In this document: positions 18,746 through 27,791 of the stretch, one piece after another
Numbering within the stretch: position 1 is the first letter of the stretch
Layout of the letters: every line of letters starts with the position of its first letter
Assembly (NCBI GenBank): GCA_949743265.1
Contig: CATJSX010000033.1
Coordinates: 1-64,000, forward strand
DNA: 64,000 nucleotides
Direction: 5' to 3'
Origin: an uncultured Peptococcaceae bacterium
GTDB lineage: Bacteria > Bacillota > Peptococcia > Peptococcales > Peptococcaceae
Program-made: the position numbers and the translations under genes
The notes under the pieces: generated by a model
What the model saw: the letters and a program-made list of their open reading frames with translations, nothing else
Told to the model about the DNA's origin: nothing
Database searches by the model: none

Positions 18746-19432
18746 TTACAAGCCAAATAATCCTTTAATCCCATAAAAAATTACAGGTACTAATAAGGCC
18801 GGCAATAAATTCATCATTTTCACCTTAATGACGCCCAAAATGCTTAACCCCGTTCCCATAATTAAAATACTACCAATAATCGAAATCTCGGTCAATAGCT
18901 CTGGTATAATCAACGGCGCTAAAAAAGCAGCCAAAAAATAGATCGCTCCTTGCCAACAAAATAAAATAACAGCTGAACACGCAATGCCAAATCCAAAAGA
19001 AGAAGCCAAAACTATAGAGGTTATCCCATCCAGCATAGCATTACTCAATAAATAAGTATGATTATGATTCAGCGCACTTTCGATAGGCCCCACAATCGAT
19101 AGTGTCCCCACACAAAAAAGCAATATAGCCGTTGTCAGCCCCTGCGCTAAATCATTACCCTTAGAAATCCCCGCCACCAGCCGCTGAAAGCGTTCCTCCA
19201 GCGCCAACTTTTCGCCAATAAATCCTCCAAAAGCCATACTAACAATAAACAAAACAGGTGCACTACTCTTAACCATGTTCTGAGCAATATTAGAAACTCC
19301 CAACGCCAAAGCAGCTAACCCCATTGCCTGCATAATGGCCGCCTCTGATTCCTTCTTCAACCCCTGTTTTAAACGACTGCCAATAAAACTTCCTATCACA
19401 ATGGTAGCGCAATTTGTAATCGTACCAATCAT
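18746..19432 (-). CDS. DUF554-family membrane protein
   Basis: 228 aa with about six to seven hydrophobic segments and the family N-terminus MIGTITNCATIVIGSFIGS. DUF554 proteins are conserved inner-membrane proteins, probably transporters, with no settled substrate. Start ATG 19432 follows AGGAGGGCGG; the frame is open to 19450. It is common near parAB in Firmicutes. Confidence 0.85.
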   Translation of the reverse strand: MIGTITNCATIVIGSFIGSRLKQGLKKESEAAIMQAMGLAALALGVSNIAQNMVKSSAPVLFIVSMAFGGFIGEKLALEERFQRLVAGISKGNDLAQGLTTAILLFCVGTLSIVGPIESALNHNHTYLLSNAMLDGITSIVLASSFGFGIACSAVILFCWQGAIYFLAAFLAPLIIPELLTEISIIGSILIMGTGLSILGVIKVKMMNLLPALLVPVIFYGIKGLFGL

Positions 19433-19455
19433 CTTCCGCCCTCCTATCAATCAGC

Positions 19456-19499
19456 AAAAAACCTCATCGTCCAAACCAATAACGATTTGAAAATGAGGT
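19456..19499 (-). terminator. Terminator of the DUF4446 gene
   Basis: GACCTCAT and ATGAGGT arms followed by a T-run on the minus strand, upstream of DUF554. Confidence 0.6.
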
Positions 19500-19598
19500 C
19501 TTTGCTTGTTCGTTTCTGCTCATTTACTATGAGAAGAACTAAACCTTCTTTCGCTTTTATCATTCTACCAAGCATAACTCTATCCTACCTTGCAAACG

Positions 19599-20129
19599 TT
19601 ATGATTCATTCCGTTTTTGCCGACTATACGTCGGTCCATGATTTAACGCCTGTTCCAACACTTCTTTTTCTTCCTCACTTAAAGGATATTTCGTTTCCCC
19701 ATTAGTAATTCGTTTGCAATAACAACGAGCATCGTCACGATTATGAATATTAGTAAAAACAAAACCTGTTCCCAAATCATCTAAAACCGCCATCGAAAAA
19801 CTCAATTCACCGTAAGCAAAATCAAAAGCATTGTAATGTACAATAGCCACTCGGTTTAAAGCAGCATTAAGCCGACTATTGATATTTTTCATCAACTCTT
19901 GATGATCCGCCAATACTAAGGCATTGGCATCAGCCTCCTCAACAATCTGCCGCAGAATGCTATCAATATCAACGCCATCAACGCCGCGAGTCAATGATTG
20001 ATAATTCTTTTTAATTTGTCGCAACTGATCTTTCAAACGGCTAAGCTGCCATAAAAAAACAAACATCACTACAACCATAATGAGCATCACAATACCGGCA
20101 ATACCATTCAACAACGCCAGAATGTCCAT
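19599..20129 (-). CDS. DUF4446-family protein
   Basis: 176 aa with an N-terminal membrane helix (about residues 5-25), a short coiled-coil-like linker and a soluble domain containing VAIVHYNAFDFAYGELSFSMA and a C-terminal LSEEEKEVLEQAL helix. The family is often found beside parAB and its function is not known. Start at ATG 20129; the frame is open 13 codons further but lacks a better ribosome site. Confidence 0.8.
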   Translation of the reverse strand: MDILALLNGIAGIVMLIMVVVMFVFLWQLSRLKDQLRQIKKNYQSLTRGVDGVDIDSILRQIVEEADANALVLADHQELMKNINSRLNAALNRVAIVHYNAFDFAYGELSFSMAVLDDLGTGFVFTNIHNRDDARCYCKRITNGETKYPLSEEEKEVLEQALNHGPTYSRQKRNES

Positions 20130-20267
20130 TATCTCTCGTTCCTCTCTATTATTCAAAACCATTCGCAACTTGCGCCAGACTTATTATATCGCTATTCTTC
20201 AATAGTTTCCCGCTTTCTCAATCGGTTCATTCTTATCTATACTACTATTATGTTAAAAATCTATCTT

Positions 20268-20297
20268 ATTATAGTACAAACAAATATTCTTCGGCAA
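20268..20297 (-). promoter_or_regulatory. Promoter of the DUF4446 gene
   Basis: Minus strand TTGCCG and TATAAT with an 18-nt spacer, giving a leader of about 130 nt. Confidence 0.55.
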
Positions 20298-20382
20298 CTA
20301 ACAAAACGAAAAAACTTTTTTACTATCAATCCAACATAATAAATCACTTTTACCCAAATACCTCTCAGCCATTCGCAAACAC

Positions 20383-20419
20383 AAAAAACCGCTAAGCAAA
20401 TCCCTCTGCTTAACGGCCT
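20383..20419 (-). terminator. Terminator of the tRNA cluster
   Basis: CCGTTAAGCA and TGCTTAGCGG stem followed by T6 on the minus strand, downstream of tRNA-Arg. Confidence 0.75.
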
Positions 20420-20457
20420 TCGTTTTCCTGATCATTTTGTTCCAAAACGTCATTCAG

Positions 20458-20531
20458 TGCGCCAAGAGGGATTCGAACCCCCGACCTCATGGTTCGTAGC
20501 CATGCACTCTATCCAGCTGAGCTATTGGCGC
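20458..20531 (-). tRNA. tRNA-Arg (anticodon ACG)
   Basis: Complete cloverleaf: acceptor GCGCCAA/TTGGCGC, anticodon stem CATGG/CCATG with loop CTACGAA, T-arm GGGGGTTCGAATCCC. Anticodon ACG reads CGN codons after A34 deamination. Discriminator A; no encoded CCA. Confidence 0.95.
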
Positions 20532-20538
20532 ATAAAAA

Positions 20539-20625
20539 CGGAGAGAGTGGGATTTGAACCCACGATACAGTCACCCGTATACACCCTTAGCAGGGGTGCG
20601 CCTTCGGCCTCTCGGCCATCTCTCC
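20539..20625 (-). tRNA. tRNA-Ser (anticodon GCT)
   Basis: Long variable arm typical of class II tRNAs; acceptor GGAGAGA/TCTCTCC, anticodon loop CTGCTAA. Reads AGC/AGU. Discriminator G; no encoded CCA. Confidence 0.95.
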
Positions 20626-20699
20626 AAATCTTGAACACGAGTATTATTATACCATAACTCTTTCAAAAAAGCTAGTAAAAATTGAAAAAAATTTTCAAG

Positions 20700-20786
20700 C
20701 GGAGAGGGTGGGATTCGAACCCACGGAACCCGCAAAGATTCAACGGTTTTCAAGACCGCCTCCTTCAACCGCTCGGACACCCCTCC
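20700..20786 (-). tRNA. tRNA-Ser (anticodon TGA)
   Basis: Class II tRNA with extended variable arm, acceptor GGAGGGG/CCTCTCC, anticodon loop CTTGAAA, as in bacterial tRNA-Ser(UGA). Discriminator G; no encoded CCA. About 75 nt of spacer separates it from tRNA-Ser(GCT). Confidence 0.95.
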
Positions 20787-21059
20787 ATCAAGACTTCTAA
20801 TATATTAGCATATTTCACCACGTTTTGTCAACATAATTTGACCGCCTCTTTTTATTTTACCCAAAAAATCCGGCTATCCCGCATAAAAATTGTTGCTTTA
20901 CTTCACTAAATTTTTCAAAATCTACTGTAATGAAAATTTTTTCTTTTATCATTTCCTGCAAAGACTCGATATATTCTCCAATATACGCATTGTTAACTTC
21001 AAAAATGTATCAATCAGCAACGCTTTACATTGATGGCTCAAATTTTATCAAAACATTTC

Positions 21060-21788
21060 TCACTTCCGTTCACTTTTTCCGCCGCAACCGACGGCAATTT
21101 CCGCTTTTAATTGTTCGAAATCAACTATAATCATTCTTTTTCCTTCCTTTCTAATAATGCCTTGTTCTTGCAGTTCACTAAGACATTTAATCACATTTCT
21201 TTTACGAATACCGGTAAATCGAGCAATATCCACTCTTGACGGAAATTTCTTGAGGATAACGGCTCCGTCGCTCGTAAAAAGCGTACTTTGTTCCGCCAAA
21301 GCCGCAATAAACTTGCAGATGCGTCCTTTTAACGAACAACTGGCAAGATCCAACAAATTGGCTTCAATAGCCGCCATCTGCTGAGAAATCATATGCAGCA
21401 TTTTTGTAAAACTATCTTTATCCTCACAAATATGCGTCATCAACGAAAAAAATCCTACAAAACAGACTTTGCAGTCTACACCCGCTTCTAAACGCAAATA
21501 AACCTGCTCCTCCTCATGATGATTTGCCAAACAAGAACAACCTTCCACCACATAATAAAGTAATTTTTCCGCACCAAAATCATTGCAAATAAAAACCTTC
21601 AGAGCGCCCTGCAAAACATATACTACTGCTATTTGCGCAAAATCGACAAGGATTAACTCATTCTTTCGATAACTCTTTTCAAAAAAAGCCAGAGAACGCA
21701 TCATCTGATCTTTTTGACAACGACTTTCTTTAGTCAAAGTATTATCGCATAAGTATAACACATCCACTATCTTCCGCTCCTTCTTCAT
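21060..21788 (-). CDS. Crp/Fnr-family regulator (Crp2)
   Basis: 242 aa with an N-terminal effector barrel and a C-terminal helix-turn-helix (SRVDIARFTGIRKRNVIKCLSEL). Several Cys residues (positions about 14, 24, 63, 85, 108, 110) are present, but they do not match the FNR [4Fe-4S] pattern. It lies just past PDE2 and its terminator on the same strand. The 14-bp palindrome upstream of PDE2 is a plausible target. Its own ribosome site is weak; an AGGTGGTAA stretch upstream of its start matches a half of that palindrome, hinting at autoregulation. Confidence 0.8.
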   Translation of the reverse strand: MKKERKIVDVLYLCDNTLTKESRCQKDQMMRSLAFFEKSYRKNELILVDFAQIAVVYVLQGALKVFICNDFGAEKLLYYVVEGCSCLANHHEEEQVYLRLEAGVDCKVCFVGFFSLMTHICEDKDSFTKMLHMISQQMAAIEANLLDLASCSLKGRICKFIAALAEQSTLFTSDGAVILKKFPSRVDIARFTGIRKRNVIKCLSELQEQGIIRKEGKRMIIVDFEQLKAEIAVGCGGKSERK

Positions 21789-21923
21789 TTATCAATCTAT
21801 TACCACCTAAAAATCAAAGAAACATCACTATGCTATTATCATTTTACTATTCTACTCCATTTACAAGTTATACCATTCACCAGCACTTCTACGATTCTAA
21901 ATAAAACTCATTATATCATAAAT

Positions 21924-21961
21924 AAAAACGTCTGTGCAGCACATTCCGCACAGACGTTTTT
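21924..21961 (-). terminator. Terminator of PDE2
   Basis: AAAAACGTCTGTGC stem with its complement and T-run, directly after the PDE2 stop. Symmetric flanks. Confidence 0.85.
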
Positions 21962-21966
21962 ATTTT

Positions 21967-23994
21967 TTAATCCAAATCTAAAATTTGATAAACTGGCGCA
22001 CCTTCGCATTGCGCTGGCATACGAACATTACCAATAACAGCCAATGTTGGCGCTACATCTACCTGACGAATAACACGATCAGTTTTGAAATTATGTTTAA
22101 CGCCTTTGCCCGCAATCAAGAAAATAGGCGATTCAGAGGTATCGGTTAAGCCCATATAAGTCGACAAACTATCACCATGGACACGGTTAAAGCCTTCTTC
22201 TAAGAAATAAATAATATCGCCGCAGCCTTCACCTTTTAACCCCAAAAGCGCCGCATCTTGGCTTCTTAATGCCAACGCTACACAACGCTTGCCATTGTAT
22301 TTGTAATTATACAAATCGCTGATAATGCGTCGTTCCAATTCATATTGATCTTCTGGTTCAACGATCCCCGTTTCATATTTGCCTTTGAGATTGATATAAA
22401 TATGATTTCCTCTGGGCGCAACGGCTGTTGTTTTACTCCAATCAATTTCGCGAATCGGCTCACCCTTTTCATCAGTTTTCATCACGGTATAGCCCATTTC
22501 CATCATAGCTTTAATATTAACGCCAAAAGGATCGCCCAATGCTGGCGGCATATCTTCTTCAGCATTGACTAACCCATGGTCGCTGGTCACAACAATAGTC
22601 CAGCCTTTATCCAGCAAATGGACAAATTGACCAATATAATCATCAGTATCAACATAAGCTCGCTCCATAACTTCCAAAAATTCTGCCGGATCATTATCAA
22701 ATTCTTCACGATAAGCGCAACGTTCCCAATAAACATGACCATAACAGTCAATATTATGAAAATGACTAAAAACAACTTCATAATCGTGATTTTCGATCAA
22801 ATAATTGATGCAATCCGCTTGCCATTGACCATAAATATGCCATAAAGGTGCGGTAATTTTTTCAGCTATCCACGGTAAAGCGCCAACTGTCAAGCAAACA
22901 GAAGGAATTTCTCCCAAATGTTCTCTTAATTCATGATACAAACTCTTAGGATGGAATAAATCATCACAGCCAATTTTGTTAGCATTGCCAACATAAAGCA
23001 TGACTTCACTGCCATCTGGCTCCAGATTGAGCAAAACATATTGACGACTGCACAAAGTTGGCTCATCTTTGCTGATAACTGTGTCAATAATGCCGCTGTG
23101 TACTTCATAATCATCTAAAACAACTAGCGGCTCAGCAGCTTTTTTGTTTTTGTAGATTTCTACACGATCATAAATGCCGTCCTTATTCTTTAAAACTAAC
23201 GCCGTACGACGTTCTTTACCATAGCTGACAGGAATATAAAATTCTTTGGCACCTTCAGGCGCATTAAGCCAGCCTTTTGCCGGACGCAATGGAATAACGC
23301 TTTCTCTTGATTTGCCTAGCCGTTCAGAGCCCGCTTTTTCACCTTCATGCTCACTCATAAGCATACAATACAATTCATTTTGCCCCATGGTATCCATGGC
23401 ATTGCCGCGCTTACCTTCGTTTTCATCAGCCAATTCCACATCAGCAATGATGCAGCCAGCGCCGTTGCCATCTAATTCAGCATCTTGAATTTCTTCGTCC
23501 TGACAGTCTTCTCTGGCTGCCCAAACCGCTTCCCATTCCAAAGAGCCTACAACCAAATTAACATTCGTTGGCTGTGTTCCTTCTACAACTGCCAAATTGG
23601 GACTATCAGAAGTTGGCGGCCAAGATGAACCGGGCCAGTGCCAAACAAGCGTCTTTTTGCCTGCTTCTGCAAAAACATTCCATAATTGTTCTGCACGACA
23701 GTTACGAGAATCCAAAGAATATACCAATGTATCCAATTTGGTAGGATGCTGATTCCAGAAACAAGTAATTCCATGAGTGCCAGGATAAGCTCCTGTTGCC
23801 AATGTTGTCCATTGCGGCGGTGTGATTGTAGGCAATGCGCCTAACATCACCAAATCTTCTCTGGCAGAGCCGTGTTCTAACAATTTTTTAACATTAGGCA
23901 TTTTGCCTTCATCTAAAAATTTCTTCGTCAAACGTGGATCCATCCCGTCGACGCCGACAACGATAATTTTGCCTTTTGGATCGCCTTTAATCAT
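21967..23994 (-). CDS. Alkaline-phosphatase-superfamily phosphodiesterase, paralogue 2 (PDE2)
   Basis: 675 aa member of the same family as PDE1. Metal and catalytic residues: Asp16 (VGVDGMDP), Thr58 (TITPPQW), D-x-x-x-H in HNIDCYGH, Asp-His in VTSDHGL and the C-terminal HG in RVHGDSLS. It keeps the LGDPFGVN lid segment and the beta-rich insertion (PEGAKEFYIP ... RVEIYKNKKAAEP). No signal peptide. GAGGAG precedes the ATG. Unlike the others it has no neighbouring carrier, so it must rely on an import route encoded elsewhere or act on an internal metabolite. Its promoter carries a Crp/Fnr-like site. Confidence 0.85.
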   Translation of the reverse strand: MIKGDPKGKIIVVGVDGMDPRLTKKFLDEGKMPNVKKLLEHGSAREDLVMLGALPTITPPQWTTLATGAYPGTHGITCFWNQHPTKLDTLVYSLDSRNCRAEQLWNVFAEAGKKTLVWHWPGSSWPPTSDSPNLAVVEGTQPTNVNLVVGSLEWEAVWAAREDCQDEEIQDAELDGNGAGCIIADVELADENEGKRGNAMDTMGQNELYCMLMSEHEGEKAGSERLGKSRESVIPLRPAKGWLNAPEGAKEFYIPVSYGKERRTALVLKNKDGIYDRVEIYKNKKAAEPLVVLDDYEVHSGIIDTVISKDEPTLCSRQYVLLNLEPDGSEVMLYVGNANKIGCDDLFHPKSLYHELREHLGEIPSVCLTVGALPWIAEKITAPLWHIYGQWQADCINYLIENHDYEVVFSHFHNIDCYGHVYWERCAYREEFDNDPAEFLEVMERAYVDTDDYIGQFVHLLDKGWTIVVTSDHGLVNAEEDMPPALGDPFGVNIKAMMEMGYTVMKTDEKGEPIREIDWSKTTAVAPRGNHIYINLKGKYETGIVEPEDQYELERRIISDLYNYKYNGKRCVALALRSQDAALLGLKGEGCGDIIYFLEEGFNRVHGDSLSTYMGLTDTSESPIFLIAGKGVKHNFKTDRVIRQVDVAPTLAVIGNVRMPAQCEGAPVYQILDLD

Positions 23995-24026
23995 GATTAG
24001 CTCTCCTCACTTTATATGATATATTA

Positions 24027-24068
24027 ATTATAAAACATTTAGTGCCGCTGCTAGGTGGTAAATGCCAC
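24027..24068 (-). promoter_or_regulatory. Candidate Crp/Fnr-class promoter of PDE2
   Basis: Palindrome GTGGT-AAAT-GCCAC at 24055-24068 and a minus-strand TATAAT at 24027-24032, with no -35 match. With +1 at 24020 the palindrome centre is at -41.5, the same geometry and the same AAAT spacer as at PDE1. The start site is inferred. Confidence 0.55.
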
Positions 24069-24184
24069 TTTTTATAAAAAATATTGATTTAATAACTTTG
24101 ATAAAACAAGGAAAATTTTAAACTACACTTCAGGCAAAAGGCAAAATCATCTTTTATTGAAATAAAGCTAAATTTATCCGTTCT

Positions 24185-25072
24185 TTAATAAGGCGATTTA
24201 GGATACCCTAGCCGCAATCGTCCATGAGTTTCCACACCACCAACGCCATCGGTTCCCGTAATAGTATCCCGCACCGTTTCTTTAATAGGTACCATTTGGT
24301 TAAACGGTGTAAAAGCAACCTTTTCCGCAATAAATACAGGGTCATAAGCGTGAATCAACACACGCTTCGGCGATGAAGCAAAATTAGCGCCAGCGCCGAT
24401 CAACGATTCATAATGGGATTGACAAGCGCCGGCAAAAATAATCAGATCATCTCGTCCCGGCGCATACTCTCTAGCACGACGTACTGCGCGCACAAAAGAT
24501 TTGCTGTTGCGATAACTTTCTAACGATGAAAAATTTTTCCTGCCACGCAAAAAACCATCGTGTCCCGTAATGACCAAAATATCCGGCGCATATTCGCTCA
24601 AATAATCTTTAACCACATTAGCTTGCTCTGCTTCCGGCACAAAAAAACCATGCGCTTTTAATCCTAATTGCCGATAGGTCGCCAAACACAAATCCAAATA
24701 TTCTCGATCACCGTCTAAATGCAGCACTGTACCGGGCATTTCAAAAATTTCCATCTCTGTCATTTCTGGTCGTTTATAATTGATTTTGGCGCGGCTTAAA
24801 AACGAATCAATGGTATTGTGCCGCCGCTTTTCGATATTACGCATTAGTTCAGTGCTTTTTCTAACGTATTTCTGCCGAAAATGATTGACATCCGTCATGG
24901 AAACCGCTTCCAAATCATCTACAGGCGCATCAGCCCGCAAACGCAAATCAACGCCTTTTAACAACGCCATCGGCATATTGTTTTGATGATATACATCTTC
25001 TATTTGAAACAAAATATCTTTGTGATGAGATAAGCGGCTGACAAAATCGCCGATTTTAAACCCTCTATTCAT
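24185..25072 (-). CDS. yabG: Sporulation-specific protease YabG
   Basis: 295 aa, matching the YabG/peptidase U57 family, which trims spore coat proteins late in sporulation. Visible features: N-terminal GDFVSRLSHHKDILFQI, the VITGHDGFLRG segment with a candidate catalytic His, FAGACQSHYESL with the candidate Cys nucleophile, and the terminal GVGGVETHGRLRLGYPKSPY typical of the family. AGGGGG precedes the ATG. Its presence argues for an endospore-forming lineage, although no other sporulation gene lies nearby. Confidence 0.9.
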   Translation of the reverse strand: MNRGFKIGDFVSRLSHHKDILFQIEDVYHQNNMPMALLKGVDLRLRADAPVDDLEAVSMTDVNHFRQKYVRKSTELMRNIEKRRHNTIDSFLSRAKINYKRPEMTEMEIFEMPGTVLHLDGDREYLDLCLATYRQLGLKAHGFFVPEAEQANVVKDYLSEYAPDILVITGHDGFLRGRKNFSSLESYRNSKSFVRAVRRAREYAPGRDDLIIFAGACQSHYESLIGAGANFASSPKRVLIHAYDPVFIAEKVAFTPFNQMVPIKETVRDTITGTDGVGGVETHGRLRLGYPKSPY

Positions 25073-25245
25073 ATAAACGCCCCCTAAAAATTCACCTTAA
25101 CGCTTTGATATAGCTTATGCGAGTCATAATAATTTGCGCCAAAATCAAAAGATAATTTTATCTTCTGTTAATAAATGATGATTTTTTTCGATTATTATTA
25201 GTAAATACTCAATTTAATTGTTTAAAAACAAAGGAGTGAATGATT

Positions 25246-26553
25246 ATGGTAAGCGGTGTTAACAGTTATTTATATTCCAATGGCATTTACAGCCGTAATA
25301 TTTACAACAATTACAATCGAGGCGCTGTTTCAGCTATTGACCGGCTACAAAAGCTAAACCGTTATGAAACCAAAAATAATTACTATACCAATTATGCTAC
25401 TCGCACTTTGAATCAATCGGCGCAACAATTTTTAAAAACTTATCAATCCGACTATCAGCAGTTAAAACAAGCGGCTGGCGCTTTAGATCAATATACCCCC
25501 AATAACGTATGGAACAATATCATCGCCACCAATGACGATACAGAAGTTGCCCAAATACAAAATCATTATTCGTCTCAAGTCAAAGGCCGTTATTCCCTTG
25601 AAGTCAAGCAACTGGCACAAGCGCAACGCAACACATCGACTGCTTTAAATAGTAATGAAACAGCCGCTTTAGACAAAGGCTATCTGGAAATCATTTCTGG
25701 CGGCAATCGTCATACGGTAACGGTTGACGGCGCTGGCAAAACAAATCAAGAACTACTGGAAACCATGGCAAAAGACATCAACAGTCAAAAAATGGGCTTG
25801 ACTGCTTCGGTTATCAGCCAAAACGGTCAAAGTCAGCTGGTTCTTGCCGGCGACAAAACCGGCTATGGTCATGATTTCACCGTCAGCGGTTCTCAAGAAG
25901 TTCTCCAACAAACGGGACTGCACAACGTTAAACAAACGGCGCAAGACGCTCAATACACATTTAATGGTCAAGAGCGTCATTCCCAAACAAACGATGTCGC
26001 ACTAGATAGTTATCGCGTCAGTGCAACGTTAAAAAGCGTCGGTCAAACAACTATTGACTTTGCTACTGATAGTGATACCGTCAAAAAAGCCGTCAATAAA
26101 TTGGTAGAAGCACACAACAACACCTTAAAAACATTAAATGACAATGTACAAATGGGTACTGCCGTAACCAATCAGCTAAAAAATCTAACGCGCCCACCCA
26201 TCGCCGAAGAATCAATGAAAGCTCTCGGCTTATCTTATCAAAAAGATGGCAAATTAGGCTTTGATGAAAAAACTTTCGCTCAAGCCTATGCCCAAGACGC
26301 CTCTAACGTCAAAAATCTTCTGGGCGGCTCTTATAGCGTTGCCAGAGGTTTACTTGACGACGCACAAAAAGCGTTATCTCAACCATCTTACAAATTAGTT
26401 GATGGCGTCAACGCTCAAAAAAGTTTTGATGAATACTTCAAACAACAAATTGAAGAAAATCCTTTCCGCCTTTACAACAGTTTTACCAACCGCGGCGGCT
26501 ATAATCTCATCAATTTCAATACAATGGGATTATTTTTAAATAGACTTATTTGA
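25246..26553 (+). CDS. FliD-like flagellar filament-cap protein, orphan
   Basis: 435 aa. The region around residues 110-130 (GRYSLEVKQLAQAQ) is the classic start of the FliD D1 domain, and residues 260-360 (TIDFATDSDTVKKAVNKLVEAHN ... LGGSYSVARGLLDD) match the FliD C-terminal domain. The N-terminus is Asn/Tyr-rich and unlike normal FliD. There is no signal peptide. AAGGAG lies 9 nt before ATG 25246. No other flagellar gene is present, so it may be a repurposed secreted or structural protein. Confidence 0.7.
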   Translation: MVSGVNSYLYSNGIYSRNIYNNYNRGAVSAIDRLQKLNRYETKNNYYTNYATRTLNQSAQQFLKTYQSDYQQLKQAAGALDQYTPNNVWNNIIATNDDTEVAQIQNHYSSQVKGRYSLEVKQLAQAQRNTSTALNSNETAALDKGYLEIISGGNRHTVTVDGAGKTNQELLETMAKDINSQKMGLTASVISQNGQSQLVLAGDKTGYGHDFTVSGSQEVLQQTGLHNVKQTAQDAQYTFNGQERHSQTNDVALDSYRVSATLKSVGQTTIDFATDSDTVKKAVNKLVEAHNNTLKTLNDNVQMGTAVTNQLKNLTRPPIAEESMKALGLSYQKDGKLGFDEKTFAQAYAQDASNVKNLLGGSYSVARGLLDDAQKALSQPSYKLVDGVNAQKSFDEYFKQQIEENPFRLYNSFTNRGGYNLINFNTMGLFLNRLI

Positions 26554-26602
26554 GCATCGCCAAAATGAATTTTTCGCGCAGCGCTTTAATCAAGCTAAGC
26601 TC

Positions 26603-26640
26603 GGCAAAAACGCATCATCATGAACTGATGCGTTTTTGCC
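26603..26640. terminator. Terminator after the FliD-like gene
   Basis: Perfect 15-bp stem GGCAAAAACGCATCA with its complement and an internal T5. Confidence 0.7.
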
Positions 26641-26729
26641 ATGCGCCGAATGTCATAATCATGCCGTCTATGCTATTAAACCTATTTTATATAATGCTCA
26701 ATCAGTAAAAGAAAGGAAGTGTTTCATTG

Positions 26730-27656
26730 ATGAAAGGATTAGAACTATCAAAAAAATATTATGACGAAATCTGTGCGCCGCTGATTCATGATAAATTTCC
26801 TGATTATGAGCGCCGTATTGCCGCTGGACTAGCTGGTGAAGGCTCCCAATGTTTTGGTTACGACGACGAATTATCTCGGGATCATGATTGGGGCGCCGCT
26901 ATTTGTTTGTGGCTGACCAAAGACGATTACCAAGCTATCGGCAATGATTTGAAACAAGAATTGCGCGCTTTACCGCGCACTTTTTACGGCTATCCTTGCG
27001 ATCATGCCGCTACTTTTGGACAAGATAGCACAGGCGTTATGACTATTGACGATTTTTACCGCAAATTTATCACCGTATCCGGCATTCCCCAAACTTTAGA
27101 GCAATGGCGACAGATTGGCTCTAATTCATTAGCCATGGCGACTAACGGCAAAGTTTTTCGTGATGACTTAGGTGAATTTAGTCATATCAGGCAAGAATTG
27201 CGCAAAGGCTATCCAGCTGACGTCCGCAAGAAAAAATTGGCTTATTACTGCCTGCTGGCGGCACACAGCGGACAATACAATTTGCCGCGTATTGTTCAAA
27301 GAAACGATAATGTAGCCGCTCAACTGACACTAACGGAATTTATCCACAGCAGCCTGAATATCATTTTTCTGTTAAATAACGCTTATGCACCCTACTATAA
27401 ATGGATTTATCGCTCGTTAACAGAACTCACCATCTTAGGCAAAGAATTGGCGCCGCTCTATCATACATTATGCATTTCTGGAACGTGGACGGATAAATTG
27501 CAGCTAGTAGAAACTATCTGTCAAAACTTGATTAACGAATTGCAAAGCCAACGTTTAAGTACAAGCAATAGTGATTTTCTACTGGAACATGGCCACAGCG
27601 TTCGTGAACAAATTGCCGACCAATCTTTACGCCGTATGAACCCTTGGCTGGAATAA
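26730..27656 (+). CDS. DUF4037 nucleotidyltransferase-like protein
   Basis: 308 aa. N-terminal nucleotidyltransferase-like motif GEGSQCFGYDDELSRDHDWG (GS ... DHD pattern) followed by a helical DUF4037 domain. The family is thought to transfer nucleotides or to act as antitoxin-like proteins, but no substrate is established. ATG 26730 is preceded by AAAGGAAG; a TTG at 26727 is an alternative start. Confidence 0.8.
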   Translation: MKGLELSKKYYDEICAPLIHDKFPDYERRIAAGLAGEGSQCFGYDDELSRDHDWGAAICLWLTKDDYQAIGNDLKQELRALPRTFYGYPCDHAATFGQDSTGVMTIDDFYRKFITVSGIPQTLEQWRQIGSNSLAMATNGKVFRDDLGEFSHIRQELRKGYPADVRKKKLAYYCLLAAHSGQYNLPRIVQRNDNVAAQLTLTEFIHSSLNIIFLLNNAYAPYYKWIYRSLTELTILGKELAPLYHTLCISGTWTDKLQLVETICQNLINELQSQRLSTSNSDFLLEHGHSVREQIADQSLRRMNPWLE

Positions 27657-27673
27657 ATTCTGTCAGAGAAACC

Positions 27674-27707
27674 AAGAAGCCGCTTAATGCTATGCAAGCG
27701 GCTTCTT
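27674..27707. terminator. Terminator after DUF4037
   Basis: Twelve-base stem AAGAAGCCGCTT with its complement; short T-rich tail. Confidence 0.65.
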
Positions 27708-27791
27708 GTGTTGTCAAACAACAAAACTTAGAAAAAGTTGATAAAATGTTGAAACTTTAGCAGGATAATGAGCAAAAGGAGTGACCATACC

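Noticed and set aside
20458-20786. tRNA cluster as integration site of a mobile element
   Set aside because: No integrase, direct repeat of a tRNA end or phage-like gene is visible on either side.
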